A DNA stretch of 64,000 nt, from the NCBI GenBank assembly GCA_003149935.1, contig QAMH01000010.1, positions 172,836 through 236,835 of the forward strand, in the 5' to 3' direction. A program made the position numbers and the translations under genes. Each line of letters opens with the position of its first letter. The stretch's first letter is position 1. Below the pieces are notes generated by a model. It was not told the origin of the DNA. It saw only the letters and a program-made list of their open reading frames with translations, and searched no databases. The stretch is from Coriobacteriia bacterium (GTDB taxonomy: Bacteria > Actinomycetota > Coriobacteriia > Coriobacteriales > QAMH01). Below, one piece after another: positions 6,917 to 15,935 of the stretch.

Positions 6917-8551
6917 TTACATCATGCCACCGGCGCCCTGCATGGCAGCGGCCATCTCGGCCATGTCTGGGCCGTCCTTGGGGACGTCGGACACGGTGGC
7001 AGCCGTAATGAGCAGCATGGTTGCCACGGAAGTGGCGTTCTGCAGCGCAGAGCGAACGACCTTGACCGGGTCAATGACACCCATGTCGATCATCTTGCCG
7101 TACTCGCCGGTCGCGGCATTCAAGCCGTAGCCGGTCTTGGAGTTCTTGATCTTGTCGATGACGACGGAGCCCTCGAAGCCCGAGTTCTCGGCGATGGCAC
7201 GCATCGGAGCCTCGCATGCCTTGCTCACGATGTTGATGCCGACCTGCTCGTCGGTGTCCTCGGCCTTGAGGTCATCGAGGACGGTCATGGCGTCGATGAG
7301 CGCGGCGCCGCCGCCAGCGACGATACCCTCCTCGACAGCCGCATGCGTTGCCTGCAGCGCGTCGTCGATGCGGGACTTGGTCTCCTTGAGCTCGGCCTCG
7401 GTCGCAGCGCCGACCTTGATGACGGCAACGCCACCGGAAAGCTTGGCCTTGCGCTCCTGGAGCTTCTCGCGATCGAAATCGGAGCTTGTCTCCTCGATTT
7501 GCGCGTTGATGGTGTTGATGCGCTCCTCGATGTCGGCCTTCTTGCCCGCACCATCGACGATGGTCGTGGTGTCCTTGGTCACCTTGACGCTCTTGGCGGT
7601 ACCGAGCATGTCGAGCGTGACGTCGGAAAGCGCGACACCGAGCTCCTCCATGATGGGCTGGCCACCGGTGACGATGGCGATGTCCTCGAGCATGCGCTTG
7701 CGACGGTCGCCAAAGCCGGGAGCCTTGACGGCGACAACATTGAGCGTGCCGCGAATCTTGTTGAGGACGAGCGTTGCCAGAGCCTCGCTCTCCACGTCCT
7801 CGGCGATGATGAGGAGCGGCTTGCCGGACTGCATGATGCCCTCGAGCAGCGGCAGGATGTCCTGGATGGCGGAAATCTTCTGGTCAGTGATGAGGATGTA
7901 GGGGTTGGAGAGCTCGGCCTTCATGGTCTCGGTGTTGTTGACCATGTAGGGGCTCAGATAGCCCTTGTCGAACTCCATGCCCTCGACGATGTCGATATCG
8001 ATGCCAAAGGTGTTGGAATCCTCGACGGTGATGACGCCATCCTTGCCGACCTTCTCCATGGCATCGGCGATCTTCTCGCCGATCTGCGGATCACCCGCGG
8101 AGATGGCGCCGACGTTCTTGATCTCGTCGAAGGTCTTGACTTCCTTGGCGTCCTTCTTGATCTTCTCGACCAGCGCATCGACAGCCTTGTTCATGCCCGT
8201 GCGGATGGCGATCGGGTTGGCACCGGCGGTCACGTTCTTGAGACCATCGCGAATCATGACGTCGGCGAGCAGCGTGGCGGTGGTAGTGCCATCGCCGGCG
8301 ACGTCGTTGGTCTTGACGGCAGCCTCGCGGATGAGCTGGGCACCCATGTTTTCGACCTTGTCCTCGAGCTCGATCTCCTTGGCGACGGTCACGCCGTCGT
8401 TGGTGATGAGCGGGGCGCCGAAGCTGCGCTCGCAGGCAACGTAGCGGCCCTTGGGGCCAAGCGTGACCTTGACAGCGTCGGCAAGTTTAGATGCACCGGC
8501 GGCAAGCGCGCTGCGCGCATCGGAATCAAAGCTAATGTTCTTAGCAGCCAT
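6917..8551 (-). CDS. groEL: Chaperonin GroEL
   Basis: 544 residues, full length for the 60-kDa chaperonin that folds proteins inside a double seven-membered ring with GroES. Visible landmarks are 'TLGPKGRYVACE' and 'GDGTTTATLLAD' of the ATP site in the equatorial domain, the apical-domain 'VKAPGFGDRRKRMLEDIA', and the glycine-methionine tail ending 'MQGAGGMM'. The tail is not His-rich, as expected for a sole or primary GroEL. It follows groES by 28 bases. No CIRCE or HAIR operator is visible upstream of groES. Confidence 0.97.
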   Translation of the reverse strand: MAAKNISFDSDARSALAAGASKLADAVKVTLGPKGRYVACERSFGAPLITNDGVTVAKEIELEDKVENMGAQLIREAAVKTNDVAGDGTTTATLLADVMIRDGLKNVTAGANPIAIRTGMNKAVDALVEKIKKDAKEVKTFDEIKNVGAISAGDPQIGEKIADAMEKVGKDGVITVEDSNTFGIDIDIVEGMEFDKGYLSPYMVNNTETMKAELSNPYILITDQKISAIQDILPLLEGIMQSGKPLLIIAEDVESEALATLVLNKIRGTLNVVAVKAPGFGDRRKRMLEDIAIVTGGQPIMEELGVALSDVTLDMLGTAKSVKVTKDTTTIVDGAGKKADIEERINTINAQIEETSSDFDREKLQERKAKLSGGVAVIKVGAATEAELKETKSRIDDALQATHAAVEEGIVAGGGAALIDAMTVLDDLKAEDTDEQVGINIVSKACEAPMRAIAENSGFEGSVVIDKIKNSKTGYGLNAATGEYGKMIDMGVIDPVKVVRSALQNATSVATMLLITAATVSDVPKDGPDMAEMAAAMQGAGGMM

Positions 8552-8579
8552 TGGTAATCATTCCTTTCACATGTGATAG

Positions 8580-8864
8580 TTAGTCGACAACTGCGTACAG
8601 GTCTTCGGCGCGAAGAATGACGTACTCTTCGCCATCAACGGTGATGTCCTGTCCGCCATACTTGCCGTAGATAACGGTATCACCCGGCTTGACGGGAACG
8701 GGAACGAGGCTGCCATGATGGTACTTGCCCTCGCCCACGGCGATGACCTTGCCACGCTGCGGCTTTTCCTTGGAATTGCTCGTGAGAATCAGACCGGATG
8801 CGGTGGTTTCCTCCGCCTCGTCCTGCTTGATGATGACTCGATCGCCCAACGGCTTCAAATTCAT
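8580..8864 (-). CDS. groES: Co-chaperonin GroES
   Basis: 94 residues, the usual Cpn10 length. It begins 'MNLKPLGDRVIIKQDE', carries the mobile-loop region near 'EETTASGLILTSNS', and ends 'EEYVILRAEDLYAVVD'. It caps the GroEL cavity as a heptamer. The start has AGGAGG nearby (CTAGGAGGCACAAAG before ATG). The 200 bases upstream were checked for the CIRCE inverted repeat TTAGCACTC-N9-GAGTGCTAA and none was found; a short palindrome CGCACGGTGCG lies at 8922-8932, of unknown meaning. Confidence 0.97.
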   Translation of the reverse strand: MNLKPLGDRVIIKQDEAEETTASGLILTSNSKEKPQRGKVIAVGEGKYHHGSLVPVPVKPGDTVIYGKYGGQDITVDGEEYVILRAEDLYAVVD

Positions 8865-9048
8865 CTTTGTGCCTCCTAGAACTACGGGGTGATAACAAAA
8901 TAACGTTCCTCATAGTACGCGCGCACCGTGCGGATTCATACCCTTGTTAACATTCCGTAAGAAATAATCTACTAATATGACACTTAGATTTCCTTGTTAC
9001 CCTTTTATATACCCGATATCGCCCTGACCTGCGAAACGACGGGGCTGC

Positions 9049-9094
9049 TGACGGGAATGAGATGGTGTGGCCCCCCCCCATCTCATTCCCGTCA
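9049..9094 (-). repeat. 17-bp inverted repeat with poly-C loop, likely tsaBD terminator
   Basis: Perfect 17-bp arms (9049-9065 and 9078-9094; TGACGGGAATGAGATGG and its complement) with a 12-base loop ending in a run of C. The right arm contains the TGA stop codon of tsaBD (9092-9094), so the stop and the palindrome overlap. It has no T-run, so it may act as a repeat-derived 3'-end stabiliser rather than a classic terminator. Confidence 0.7.
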
Positions 9095-10954
9095 TTTGGT
9101 GCGCAGGGGCATGTGGGCTTGGGGGTCGGCATCGAGCCCGGTGCGCTTGCCCGCCTCGAAGAGATCGAGGCCCACCGACGCGATCATCGAAGCGTTGTCG
9201 GCACAATCCGAGAGCTCGGGCATGACAACGCGAATGCCGCGCTTGCCGAGCTCGTTTTTGAGGGCCTCGCGCAAGTCAGGGTTCGCTGCCACACCACCGC
9301 CAATGCACAGGATGTCAACGTCCGCTTGCTTGCACGCATCGAGCGACTTGGCCACAAGCACATCGACGATGGCGGCGGTGAAGCTCGCCGCAAGGTTGGG
9401 GATGTCGATATCCATTCCCGCCTTGCGCTGCTCGTTGATATAGGTGATGACGGCCGTCTTGAGGCCCGAGAGCGAGAACTGCAGGTTCCCGCTATGCATC
9501 ATCGCGCGTGGGAAGTTGATAGCCTTGGCGTCACCATCCTGGGCGAGCTTGCTCAGAATGGGGCCACCGGGATACCCCAACTCGAGCGCCTTGGCGACCT
9601 TATCGAACGCCTCCCCCACGGCATCGTCGAGCGTACTTCCGAGTACCGCGTAGTCGCCCCAATCCTTCACGTGCACGAGCATGGTGTGGCCTCCGCTCAC
9701 AAGCAGCGCAACGAAAGGCGGCTCAAGCGCGGGATCGACGTAGCGATTCGCATACAGATGCCCCTCGAGATGGTTCACGCCAATGAAGGGCAGGCCCGTC
9801 GCAAAGCATAGGCCCTTGGCAAAGGCAACGCCCACGACGAGCGCCCCAACCAAGCCCGGCCCGATCGTACACGCGACGGCCGAAAGATCGGAGAAATTCA
9901 GCCCCGCCTGCTCCATCGTGTACATGACCGTGGGAACGATGGCCTCGGTGTGCTTACGCGAGGCGATCTCGGGGACGACGCCGCCAAAGCGCTTGTGAAA
10001 GTCGATTTGGCTTGCGATGCAATCCGCGAGGATGGCCCGTTTGCCATCAATGACGGCTGCGGCCGTCTCATCGCAGGAGCTCTCGATTGCGAGAATGAAG
10101 GGCGCCTCGTGGCCTGCAGCACGCTCATGCGCGTGACTGGTCCTCGGTTGCGAGATGCGCATCTCGCGGTCATCACGTTCGATCTCGTGCTGCAGACGTG
10201 CACGCCTCTCCGCATCGCGCGGGTCGGTCATCTGGGCCAAACGCAGCTGCTCGTTTTCCTCGGCATCCGAAAGACGCGTGTACACGGGCACGAGTGCTGC
10301 GGCATCCCCCGAACCGACAGTACCAGTCGCAAACGCCTGTGCAAAGGCGCTGATGAGGCCCTGGCCGTCGGGCAGCCACAGCCCTTGCGGCGCAAGTTCG
10401 AACGGAGCGCCCTCGAAAAGTTGCGCGTATTTGAGCAGCCCGTCGCCCGTGAGCATGAGGGAGCTTTCCTCCGAAGCCCATTGCTGCGCGACCTGCGCCG
10501 GTTTGGCGACGGTATCAGGCTCCAGACGCGTCACGCCCGCATCATCGAGGGCGTAGCGCACGGGATACACTTCCTTGCGCATGGCATCGGCCACGACACC
10601 CAACCTGCCACGTACGCCGGCCCACCACGCGCGCCAGGCAACGGCGTCGAGCGTGGAAGCACCGTAAAGCGGCGCGGCCAGACCGCAGGCAAGTCCCTTC
10701 GCGGTCGCCACGCCGATGCGCACGCCCGTAAACGAGCCAGGACCCCGACCCACGACGATGGCGTCGATGTCGCTCACCTCGAGCCCTGCATCGGCAAGCA
10801 GCCGCGCAGCCTGCGTGAGCAGCACCTGGTTTGCCTGGCGCGGCGCATCGACCTGACACGAGGCAACCATCGTAGCCGATGCGTCCGCCTCGCCGAAGTC
10901 CGCCAACGCCAGCACCATCTGAGTGCTCGCGGTATCGAGTGCCAAGACCCGCAT
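9092..10954 (-). CDS. tsaBD: TsaB-TsaD fusion, t6A37 tRNA modification
   Basis: 620 residues in two parts. Residues 1-215 are TsaB ('DTAST', 'VGRGPGSFTGVRIG' near 68-81). Residues 286-615 are the catalytic TsaD/Gcp ('IESSCDETAAAV' near 290, 'NHLEGH' metal ligands, 'LLVSGGHT', 'CIGGGVAANPDLR'). A charged linker of about 55 residues joins them. Together with TsaE they transfer threonylcarbamoyl from TsaC's product to A37 of ANN-decoding tRNAs. Related lineages often carry a RimI acetyltransferase between or beside these domains; here none is seen. It ends the glmS-to-tsaBD run, with tsaE three genes upstream. Confidence 0.95.
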   Translation of the reverse strand: MRVLALDTASTQMVLALADFGEADASATMVASCQVDAPRQANQVLLTQAARLLADAGLEVSDIDAIVVGRGPGSFTGVRIGVATAKGLACGLAAPLYGASTLDAVAWRAWWAGVRGRLGVVADAMRKEVYPVRYALDDAGVTRLEPDTVAKPAQVAQQWASEESSLMLTGDGLLKYAQLFEGAPFELAPQGLWLPDGQGLISAFAQAFATGTVGSGDAAALVPVYTRLSDAEENEQLRLAQMTDPRDAERRARLQHEIERDDREMRISQPRTSHAHERAAGHEAPFILAIESSCDETAAAVIDGKRAILADCIASQIDFHKRFGGVVPEIASRKHTEAIVPTVMYTMEQAGLNFSDLSAVACTIGPGLVGALVVGVAFAKGLCFATGLPFIGVNHLEGHLYANRYVDPALEPPFVALLVSGGHTMLVHVKDWGDYAVLGSTLDDAVGEAFDKVAKALELGYPGGPILSKLAQDGDAKAINFPRAMMHSGNLQFSLSGLKTAVITYINEQRKAGMDIDIPNLAASFTAAIVDVLVAKSLDACKQADVDILCIGGGVAANPDLREALKNELGKRGIRVVMPELSDCADNASMIASVGLDLFEAGKRTGLDADPQAHMPLRTK

Positions 10955-10962
10955 GCCCTCTC

Positions 10963-11874
10963 CTACTCGCTCAAATCGGCCCGAATGACAGTCTCGCTCG
11001 TCAGGATATCGCCCTTGACGATCCTGCTGCCGTCATCGCTCGTGCCCAAAAGCTCAACCTGATGCTGCTCGACCGTGCCGTTCGCGCGCACGATGTCCAC
11101 ATACGCCACATCGTCAATCTCGCGCACGGCGGTTGCGGGCACATAGAACACCTGGCCGTAGTCCTCGATGCGCATCTGCGCCACGATGGGGTCACCCACC
11201 TTGAGCGCCCCCGAATTGTCGAACATGATGGATGCATCGTAGAGCGCCTGGCCGCTACTCGTCAAAGATGCCGACGAGGGATTCTTCGAGAAGCCCGTGA
11301 GCATGCCCTGATAACGCACGCCGGGCGTCACCGTCGAGGTAATGCTCACGTATTGGCCGGCTTCGAGCAATACGGAGACGTATTCCGGAGTCTGCACAAC
11401 GCCAATAAGCACGTTCATATCCGCAATCTGCAGGGCAGGCCCCTGTTGTGCAAGCTGATCGCTTGTCATGCCAACGGCGACCTTGAGGTTTGTCACGGTT
11501 CCTGCGACGCTGGCGGTGATAACCTGTGGCTCATCCTGTCCGTCGCGCATCTCGAACAGCACCGTCCCCTGTTTCACGTACTGGCCGTCCCGTACATGCA
11601 CGACGGTAACACTGCCCTTTGCCTTCGTGTCCACATCCGTCACGCGAATCGGCATGACACTACCGTTGCATTCGATGGTGTTGGAATACGTCCCTGGCAC
11701 AAGACGTGTCGTCGTGTATGCGCCTGTCGTCTTAATCAGACCGCTGGCATGGGCCCCCATCATGAAGAGGCCACCGCCAAACACGAGCGCGGCCACCACG
11801 ATGAGCGCACTCGCTGCCGTGCGCAGCTTCATTTCCTGCCGAGCGTCTGCATTTCTCTTGCTCTCAAACAGCAT
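10963..11874 (-). CDS. HlyD-family membrane-fusion (adaptor) protein
   Basis: 303 residues: one N-terminal membrane anchor (about 17-42, 'TAASALIVVAALVFGGGLFM'), then a biotinyl/lipoyl-like barrel-sandwich region ('VTVVHVRDGQYVKQGTVLFE' near 90-110 with its second half 'ASVAGTVTNLKVAVG'), and a beta-barrel domain ('VFYVPATAVREID'). Adaptors of this type link an inner-membrane ABC or RND exporter to the envelope. No coiled-coil hairpin is evident, and no exporter gene is adjacent, so its partner is unknown. It sits between dnaJ-like and tsaBD with tight spacing. Confidence 0.8.
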   Translation of the reverse strand: MLFESKRNADARQEMKLRTAASALIVVAALVFGGGLFMMGAHASGLIKTTGAYTTTRLVPGTYSNTIECNGSVMPIRVTDVDTKAKGSVTVVHVRDGQYVKQGTVLFEMRDGQDEPQVITASVAGTVTNLKVAVGMTSDQLAQQGPALQIADMNVLIGVVQTPEYVSVLLEAGQYVSITSTVTPGVRYQGMLTGFSKNPSSASLTSSGQALYDASIMFDNSGALKVGDPIVAQMRIEDYGQVFYVPATAVREIDDVAYVDIVRANGTVEQHQVELLGTSDDGSRIVKGDILTSETVIRADLSE

Positions 11875-11892
11875 GGCAAAGCCTTACGCACG

Positions 11893-12645
11893 CTACTCGA
11901 GCGGTACGTCAACCGTATAGGTCGCACCACCTGTGTAGTCGACCGCCGTGAACGAAAAGTCACGACGCAGCATGGGAGCGGTCGTGCTCGATGACGATGA
12001 GGAGCTTGCGCTCTCCGAGCTTCCATCGGCGTTGAGGGGCGCGGCCTGCTCCTTCGACGGCGTCTGCTGGTTAGTGAAGAGAAGCGAGTTGCGCCAAGCG
12101 GAGCATCCGCCCATGAAAATGTTGAGGGCGAGGTTGATGATGAGAATGAGCATGACCCATCTGAAACAGCCGTTTGCCGTGTTGCGCGCCTGCTCGCGCT
12201 GCTGACGCTGCTGTTCCTCGCGAGCTTCGCGATAGGCGTCTGACTGGCTCGCCTGCTGCCACTGGCGAAACATCTCCTCGAAGGGATCGTAGTATTGCCC
12301 GCCGCCCTGCTGCTGATCGCCGCCCGTGAAGGGCCCGTAATACCAGCCGCCTTGCTGCTGACCACCCTGGCCGCTTTGTCCTCCTCCATAGCCGCCGAAG
12401 GGGTTGCCACTCGGACCTTGCCCGCCATAGGGATTACCAGTGTTGACACGCGGGCCGTAGGGTGTGCCATTCATGATGGAATCGTACGCAGCGTTCACCT
12501 CGGCCATTTTCTTGGCTGCCTGCTCGTCGCCGGGATTGAGATCCGGGTGGTATTTTTTGGCAAGCTTGCGATATGCCTTGGTCACCTCTTCCTTGGAGGC
12601 GCCGGAAGGCACACCGAGCACTGAATATGGATCTCTCTGCTGCAT
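11893..12645 (-). CDS. J-domain membrane protein
   Basis: 250 residues. The N-terminal J domain (1-65) starts 'DPYSVLGVPSGASKEEVTKAY' (split) and contains the HPD motif that stimulates Hsp70 ATPase. A Gly/Gln-rich segment with several GGQ repeats (about 75-130) follows, then a charged coiled-coil-like stretch ('REAREEQQRQQREQ'), one transmembrane segment (about 162-182) and a C-terminal tail of about 65 residues. There is no zinc-finger or substrate domain, so this is a type III J-protein that probably recruits DnaK to the membrane. Confidence 0.85.
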   Translation of the reverse strand: MQQRDPYSVLGVPSGASKEEVTKAYRKLAKKYHPDLNPGDEQAAKKMAEVNAAYDSIMNGTPYGPRVNTGNPYGGQGPSGNPFGGYGGGQSGQGGQQQGGWYYGPFTGGDQQQGGGQYYDPFEEMFRQWQQASQSDAYREAREEQQRQQREQARNTANGCFRWVMLILIINLALNIFMGGCSAWRNSLLFTNQQTPSKEQAAPLNADGSSESASSSSSSSTTAPMLRRDFSFTAVDYTGGATYTVDVPLE

Positions 12646-12670
12646 GGCTGGCTATTGTACCGTGAATCTC

Positions 12671-13147
12671 CTAGGAAGAGGCGTCGAGGGCTTCCCCAAG
12701 CGCCGCTTCGAGCTGCGCCCCACGTGCGCCATGTCCCGTGATGGCAATGGCACGCGTCTCGTCATCGGCAACCGTGATCTGAACGTCGATACGCTCATCG
12801 GGCATGGCCGCAGGGAACTTGTCACCCCACTCGACGAGACACACGGCGCCGCTCTCGAGTAGCCCGAAAAAGTCGATGTCCGTGAGCTCGTCTTCTTCAT
12901 CGAGTCTATACAAATCAAAGTGGAGGAGCGGAAGCTCGTCTCCGACGTACTCGAACAGGATGTTGAACGTCGGGCTTGTGATCTCATCGTCAACGCCGAG
13001 GCCCGCGGCAAAGCCCTTGGCAAACTGCGTCTTACCTGCACCAAGATCGCCGCTCAGCACAACGCAGTCGTTCATCTCCATGAGTCTGGCGATTGCCTCG
13101 CCCAACCGTATGGTGTCGTCAAGCGAATTACATCGACAGTGAATCAA
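12671..13147 (-). CDS. tsaE: TsaE, t6A biosynthesis ATPase
   Basis: 158 residues with the Walker A motif GDLGAGKT near residue 34 and 'TSPTFNILFEY' just after, typical of the YjeE/TsaE family. It binds the TsaB-TsaD complex and resets it after each threonylcarbamoyl transfer. The start is TTG, overlapping the TGA stop of the upstream glycosylase gene, so translation is coupled. It belongs to the same run as tsaBD, placing three t6A components in one operon. Confidence 0.92.
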   Translation of the reverse strand: MIHCRCNSLDDTIRLGEAIARLMEMNDCVVLSGDLGAGKTQFAKGFAAGLGVDDEITSPTFNILFEYVGDELPLLHFDLYRLDEEDELTDIDFFGLLESGAVCLVEWGDKFPAAMPDERIDVQITVADDETRAIAITGHGARGAQLEAALGEALDASS

Positions 13148-13773
13148 TGGACACTTCCCTTCTCGTTCTCGCGAGCATCGTCAGTATCGAGCAGGAGCTT
13201 GATGAGATCGAAGTCCTGCTCGATCGCGCCGATCTTGCTGCGGTCGTATATGGCTGCCGCGGGATGAAATGTCGGAATGACCCTAAACGGCCCCGTAACA
13301 TGAATCTTGCCGCGCAAGCGCGTGATACCGGTGTTCGTCTGCAGGATGAACTTGGTCGAGAAATTGCCCATCGTCACGAGCACCGTGGGGTGTACGGCCT
13401 TGACCTGCTCGCGCAGCCAGGGCGTGCATACCTCGATTTCCTCGGGCTTGGGGTCGCGGTTACCCGGCGGACGGCACTTCAAGATGTTGGCGATGTAGAT
13501 ATCCTCGCGCGCGAGGCCGATGCGCTCGAGCATCTGGTTGAGCAGCTTGCCGGCCGCACCCACGAAGGGCTCGCCCTGCAAATCCTCGTTCTTGCCCGGC
13601 GCCTCGCCAATGAACATCACCTTGGCACGCGGATTACCGGCACCAGGCACGACATTCGTGCGCGTATCGCCCAATGCGCATTTATGGCAGCTATCGATAC
13701 CCGCCAATGCCTCGCTCAGGGATTTGTGAATGTGATCGTCTAGATCTGTCACCGCTTGCGTCGTTGCCATCAC
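13144..13773 (-). CDS. Uracil-DNA glycosylase, family 4 (Fe-S)
   Basis: 209 residues. The active-site signature 'GEAPGKNEDLQGEPFVGAAG' places it in the family 4/5 UDG group. The four cysteines for a 4Fe-4S cluster are visible: C29 and C32 (SCHKC), and the pair in 'NILKCRPPGNRDP...EEIEVC'. A His-containing 'FHPAA' motif closes the active site. It removes uracil from DNA in base-excision repair. It overlaps tsaE by 4 bp downstream and follows alr by 24 bp. Confidence 0.92.
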   Translation of the reverse strand: MMATTQAVTDLDDHIHKSLSEALAGIDSCHKCALGDTRTNVVPGAGNPRAKVMFIGEAPGKNEDLQGEPFVGAAGKLLNQMLERIGLAREDIYIANILKCRPPGNRDPKPEEIEVCTPWLREQVKAVHPTVLVTMGNFSTKFILQTNTGITRLRGKIHVTGPFRVIPTFHPAAAIYDRSKIGAIEQDFDLIKLLLDTDDARENEKGSVH

Positions 13774-13797
13774 GTGCTCCTCGTGCCAACCTCACAC

Positions 13798-15054
13798 TTA
13801 CACGTAGATGCGCGGAAGACGCGCACCGAACATGCAGATGAGCTCGTAGTTAATGGTATCGATCTCGTCGGCCATCATATCGGCGGTGATCTCGTAATCA
13901 CCCTGCTGGCCCAGGATCACGACCTCGTCGCCAATTTTCGCCTTCTCGACACCGGCGTCGAAGGGAATCTCGATCATCATCATGTCCATGCAGATGTTGC
14001 CGACCTGCCTGCACGGACGGCCCTTGTAGAGCACGCGCATGCGCCCCGACAAGCTGCGGCGCACACCATCGGCATAACCGATGGGAACCGTGGCGATCTG
14101 CACGGGCTTGGCCACACGGTAGTTGAAACCATACGAGACGCCCTCGCCCATCTGGGGCTCGCGCACCTGGATAATCTGGGCCTTTACCGCCATCGCCGGA
14201 TATAGATCATCGCTGCTGCGCAAGACAGGACTGGGAGCAAGACCATACATCGTGATGCCCACGCGCACCATGTCGAAGTAAGCTTCGGGATAACGCTGCG
14301 TCGCCGCGGAATTGGCACTATGCGCAAGACCGTAATCGATGCGGGCATTGCGCATGAGCTGGAGCGCCTCATTGAAACGTTGCAGTTGCATGCGGAAGTC
14401 CCAGTCACTCTCCTCGTCTGCCGTTGCGAAATGCGTGAAGACGCCGGCAAGCTCGAGACCGCGATGGAAATTGATGGACTGCAGAAAATCGACCACGTCC
14501 AAATAGAATATGCCGATGCGATTCATGCCTGTATCGATGGCGAGGTGGTACTTGGCGACCATGCCATTGAGATCGGCCTCCTCACCCAGAGCCAACGCGA
14601 ACTCCTCCGTGATGACCGTGGGTGTAAGATCGTAGGCCAGCACATAGGGAATGGCGCGCATGGGTGGCTGCGAAAGCACCAAGATGGGAGCCTCGATGCC
14701 ATGCTCGCGCAGCTCGACACCCTCCTCCACCGAGGAGACGGCCAGCTGGTCGACGCCCGCCTTGAGTGCGGTGCGAGCCACGTGTACGGAGCCATGACCG
14801 TAGCCATCGGCTTTGACGATCGCCATGATCTGGCGCTCGAGCCCGACGCGCTTGCGGATGACGCGGATGTTGTGCGCGATGGCGTTTAAATCGACTTCGA
14901 CCCACGCTCCACGCGGGACGTTTTCGCGGGTGTAGCATTCCTTGAGTTTGAGCTCATCGCGATTGAGATGCTCATGCTCGTCTGTTGTGGCTTCGGAAGA
15001 GAATCCCTCAACGCGGGGATGCGCACCGAAGTAGTTGACCTCGTTCGTGCTCAC
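13798..15054 (-). CDS. alr: Alanine racemase
   Basis: 418 residues. The PLP-barrel domain holds the Schiff-base lysine in 'AIVKADGYGHG' (near residue 84), and the C-terminal beta domain carries the second catalytic base region ('LAPSPVLRSSDDLYPAM', 'PIGYADGVRRSL', 'GNICMDMMMIEI'). It makes D-alanine for peptidoglycan. The start is GTG overlapping the TGA of the upstream gene (GTGA). An acidic extension of about 45 residues precedes the usual start of the enzyme ('RGAWVEVDLNAIAHNIR'), unusual but in frame and tied to the coupled start. Confidence 0.95.
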   Translation of the reverse strand: MSTNEVNYFGAHPRVEGFSSEATTDEHEHLNRDELKLKECYTRENVPRGAWVEVDLNAIAHNIRVIRKRVGLERQIMAIVKADGYGHGSVHVARTALKAGVDQLAVSSVEEGVELREHGIEAPILVLSQPPMRAIPYVLAYDLTPTVITEEFALALGEEADLNGMVAKYHLAIDTGMNRIGIFYLDVVDFLQSINFHRGLELAGVFTHFATADEESDWDFRMQLQRFNEALQLMRNARIDYGLAHSANSAATQRYPEAYFDMVRVGITMYGLAPSPVLRSSDDLYPAMAVKAQIIQVREPQMGEGVSYGFNYRVAKPVQIATVPIGYADGVRRSLSGRMRVLYKGRPCRQVGNICMDMMMIEIPFDAGVEKAKIGDEVVILGQQGDYEITADMMADEIDTINYELICMFGARLPRIYV

Positions 15055-15935
15055 GAGACGCCCTCAGCCTCCAAACCTAAGAGAACAGGACCAATTTTAC
15101 AGATTATATCTTCCGGCATCACGGCGTGAACACTCAATTCGCGTGCAGCGAGTCTGCCTGCACGACCGTGAACGAACACCGCAAGCGTGGCGGCATCAAA
15201 TGCATCGAGCCCTTGCGCGAGAAACGCGGCGATCATGCCGCCAAGCACATCGCCCGTGCCAGCCTTGGCAAGCTCGGGGCCCCCTTCGGCAACGGCGCGC
15301 AGTTCACCTGCCGGCGTCGCAATGAGCGTCTCGGGGCCTTTGAGGACGATGATCGCATCATATGTGCGGGCAAGCGTGATGGCATCCTCGTTGCGGTTGG
15401 TGACCTTGCGCCCCAACAGGCGGGCGGCCTCCCCTTCATGCGGCGTGAGGATGCGCGGATGCCGTGCGGGCATTTCGAGCAGCGCATGATTGCGCGCGAT
15501 GAGATTGAGCGCGTCGGCATCGAATACCATGGGACGATCCTGCGGAAAGGAGGCGAGAAAGCGCTCGGCATCATCCGTCGCTCCCATGCCCGGTCCGATG
15601 AGAATGATCTGGCTCTTGGCCAGATCCTCCTGCGCTTGAAAGAGAGACGTCGCGCACAGGGTGCCCTCGAGGCCTTGGTCGCATGCCGAGACGGGAATCG
15701 AGATGAGGTGCGCATGCGCGCACGAGGCTGCGCCACGCGTCGTGACAAGACGCACGTAGCCCGCCCCGCAACGCGCGGCGGCGTTTGATGCCAGGATGGG
15801 TGCCCCGGGATACGGGGCACTTCCGCCTACGACGCCCACCGTTCCCCGCGAGTACTTGTTCGCATCAAGCGCTGGGTACGGGATAAGCATCCTGATGTCG
15901 TGCTCCGAAAGCATCAGCGCCAAAGGCTCACTCAT
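15051..15935 (-). CDS. nnrD: ADP-dependent NAD(P)H-hydrate dehydratase
   Basis: 294 residues from ATG 15935; an upstream in-frame extension exists but only overlaps acpS. The ribokinase-like fold shows 'GVVGGSAPYPGAPILASNAA' at the N-terminus, 'ILTPHEGEAARLLG', and the nucleotide-binding 'KAGTGDVLGGMIAAFLAQG'. It repairs hydrated NAD(P)H. The gene often carries an N-terminal NnrE epimerase domain; here only the dehydratase is present. It overlaps acpS upstream (8 bp) and alr downstream (4 bp). Confidence 0.92.
   Translation of the reverse strand: MSEPLALMLSEHDIRMLIPYPALDANKYSRGTVGVVGGSAPYPGAPILASNAAARCGAGYVRLVTTRGAASCAHAHLISIPVSACDQGLEGTLCATSLFQAQEDLAKSQIILIGPGMGATDDAERFLASFPQDRPMVFDADALNLIARNHALLEMPARHPRILTPHEGEAARLLGRKVTNRNEDAITLARTYDAIIVLKGPETLIATPAGELRAVAEGGPELAKAGTGDVLGGMIAAFLAQGLDAFDAATLAVFVHGRAGRLAARELSVHAVMPEDIICKIGPVLLGLEAEGVS

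Noticed and set aside
8865..9048. CIRCE or HAIR operator upstream of groES
   Set aside because: Neither TTAGCACTC-N9-GAGTGCTAA nor CTTGAGT-N7-ACTCAAG is present; only a short CGCACGGTGCG palindrome is seen.
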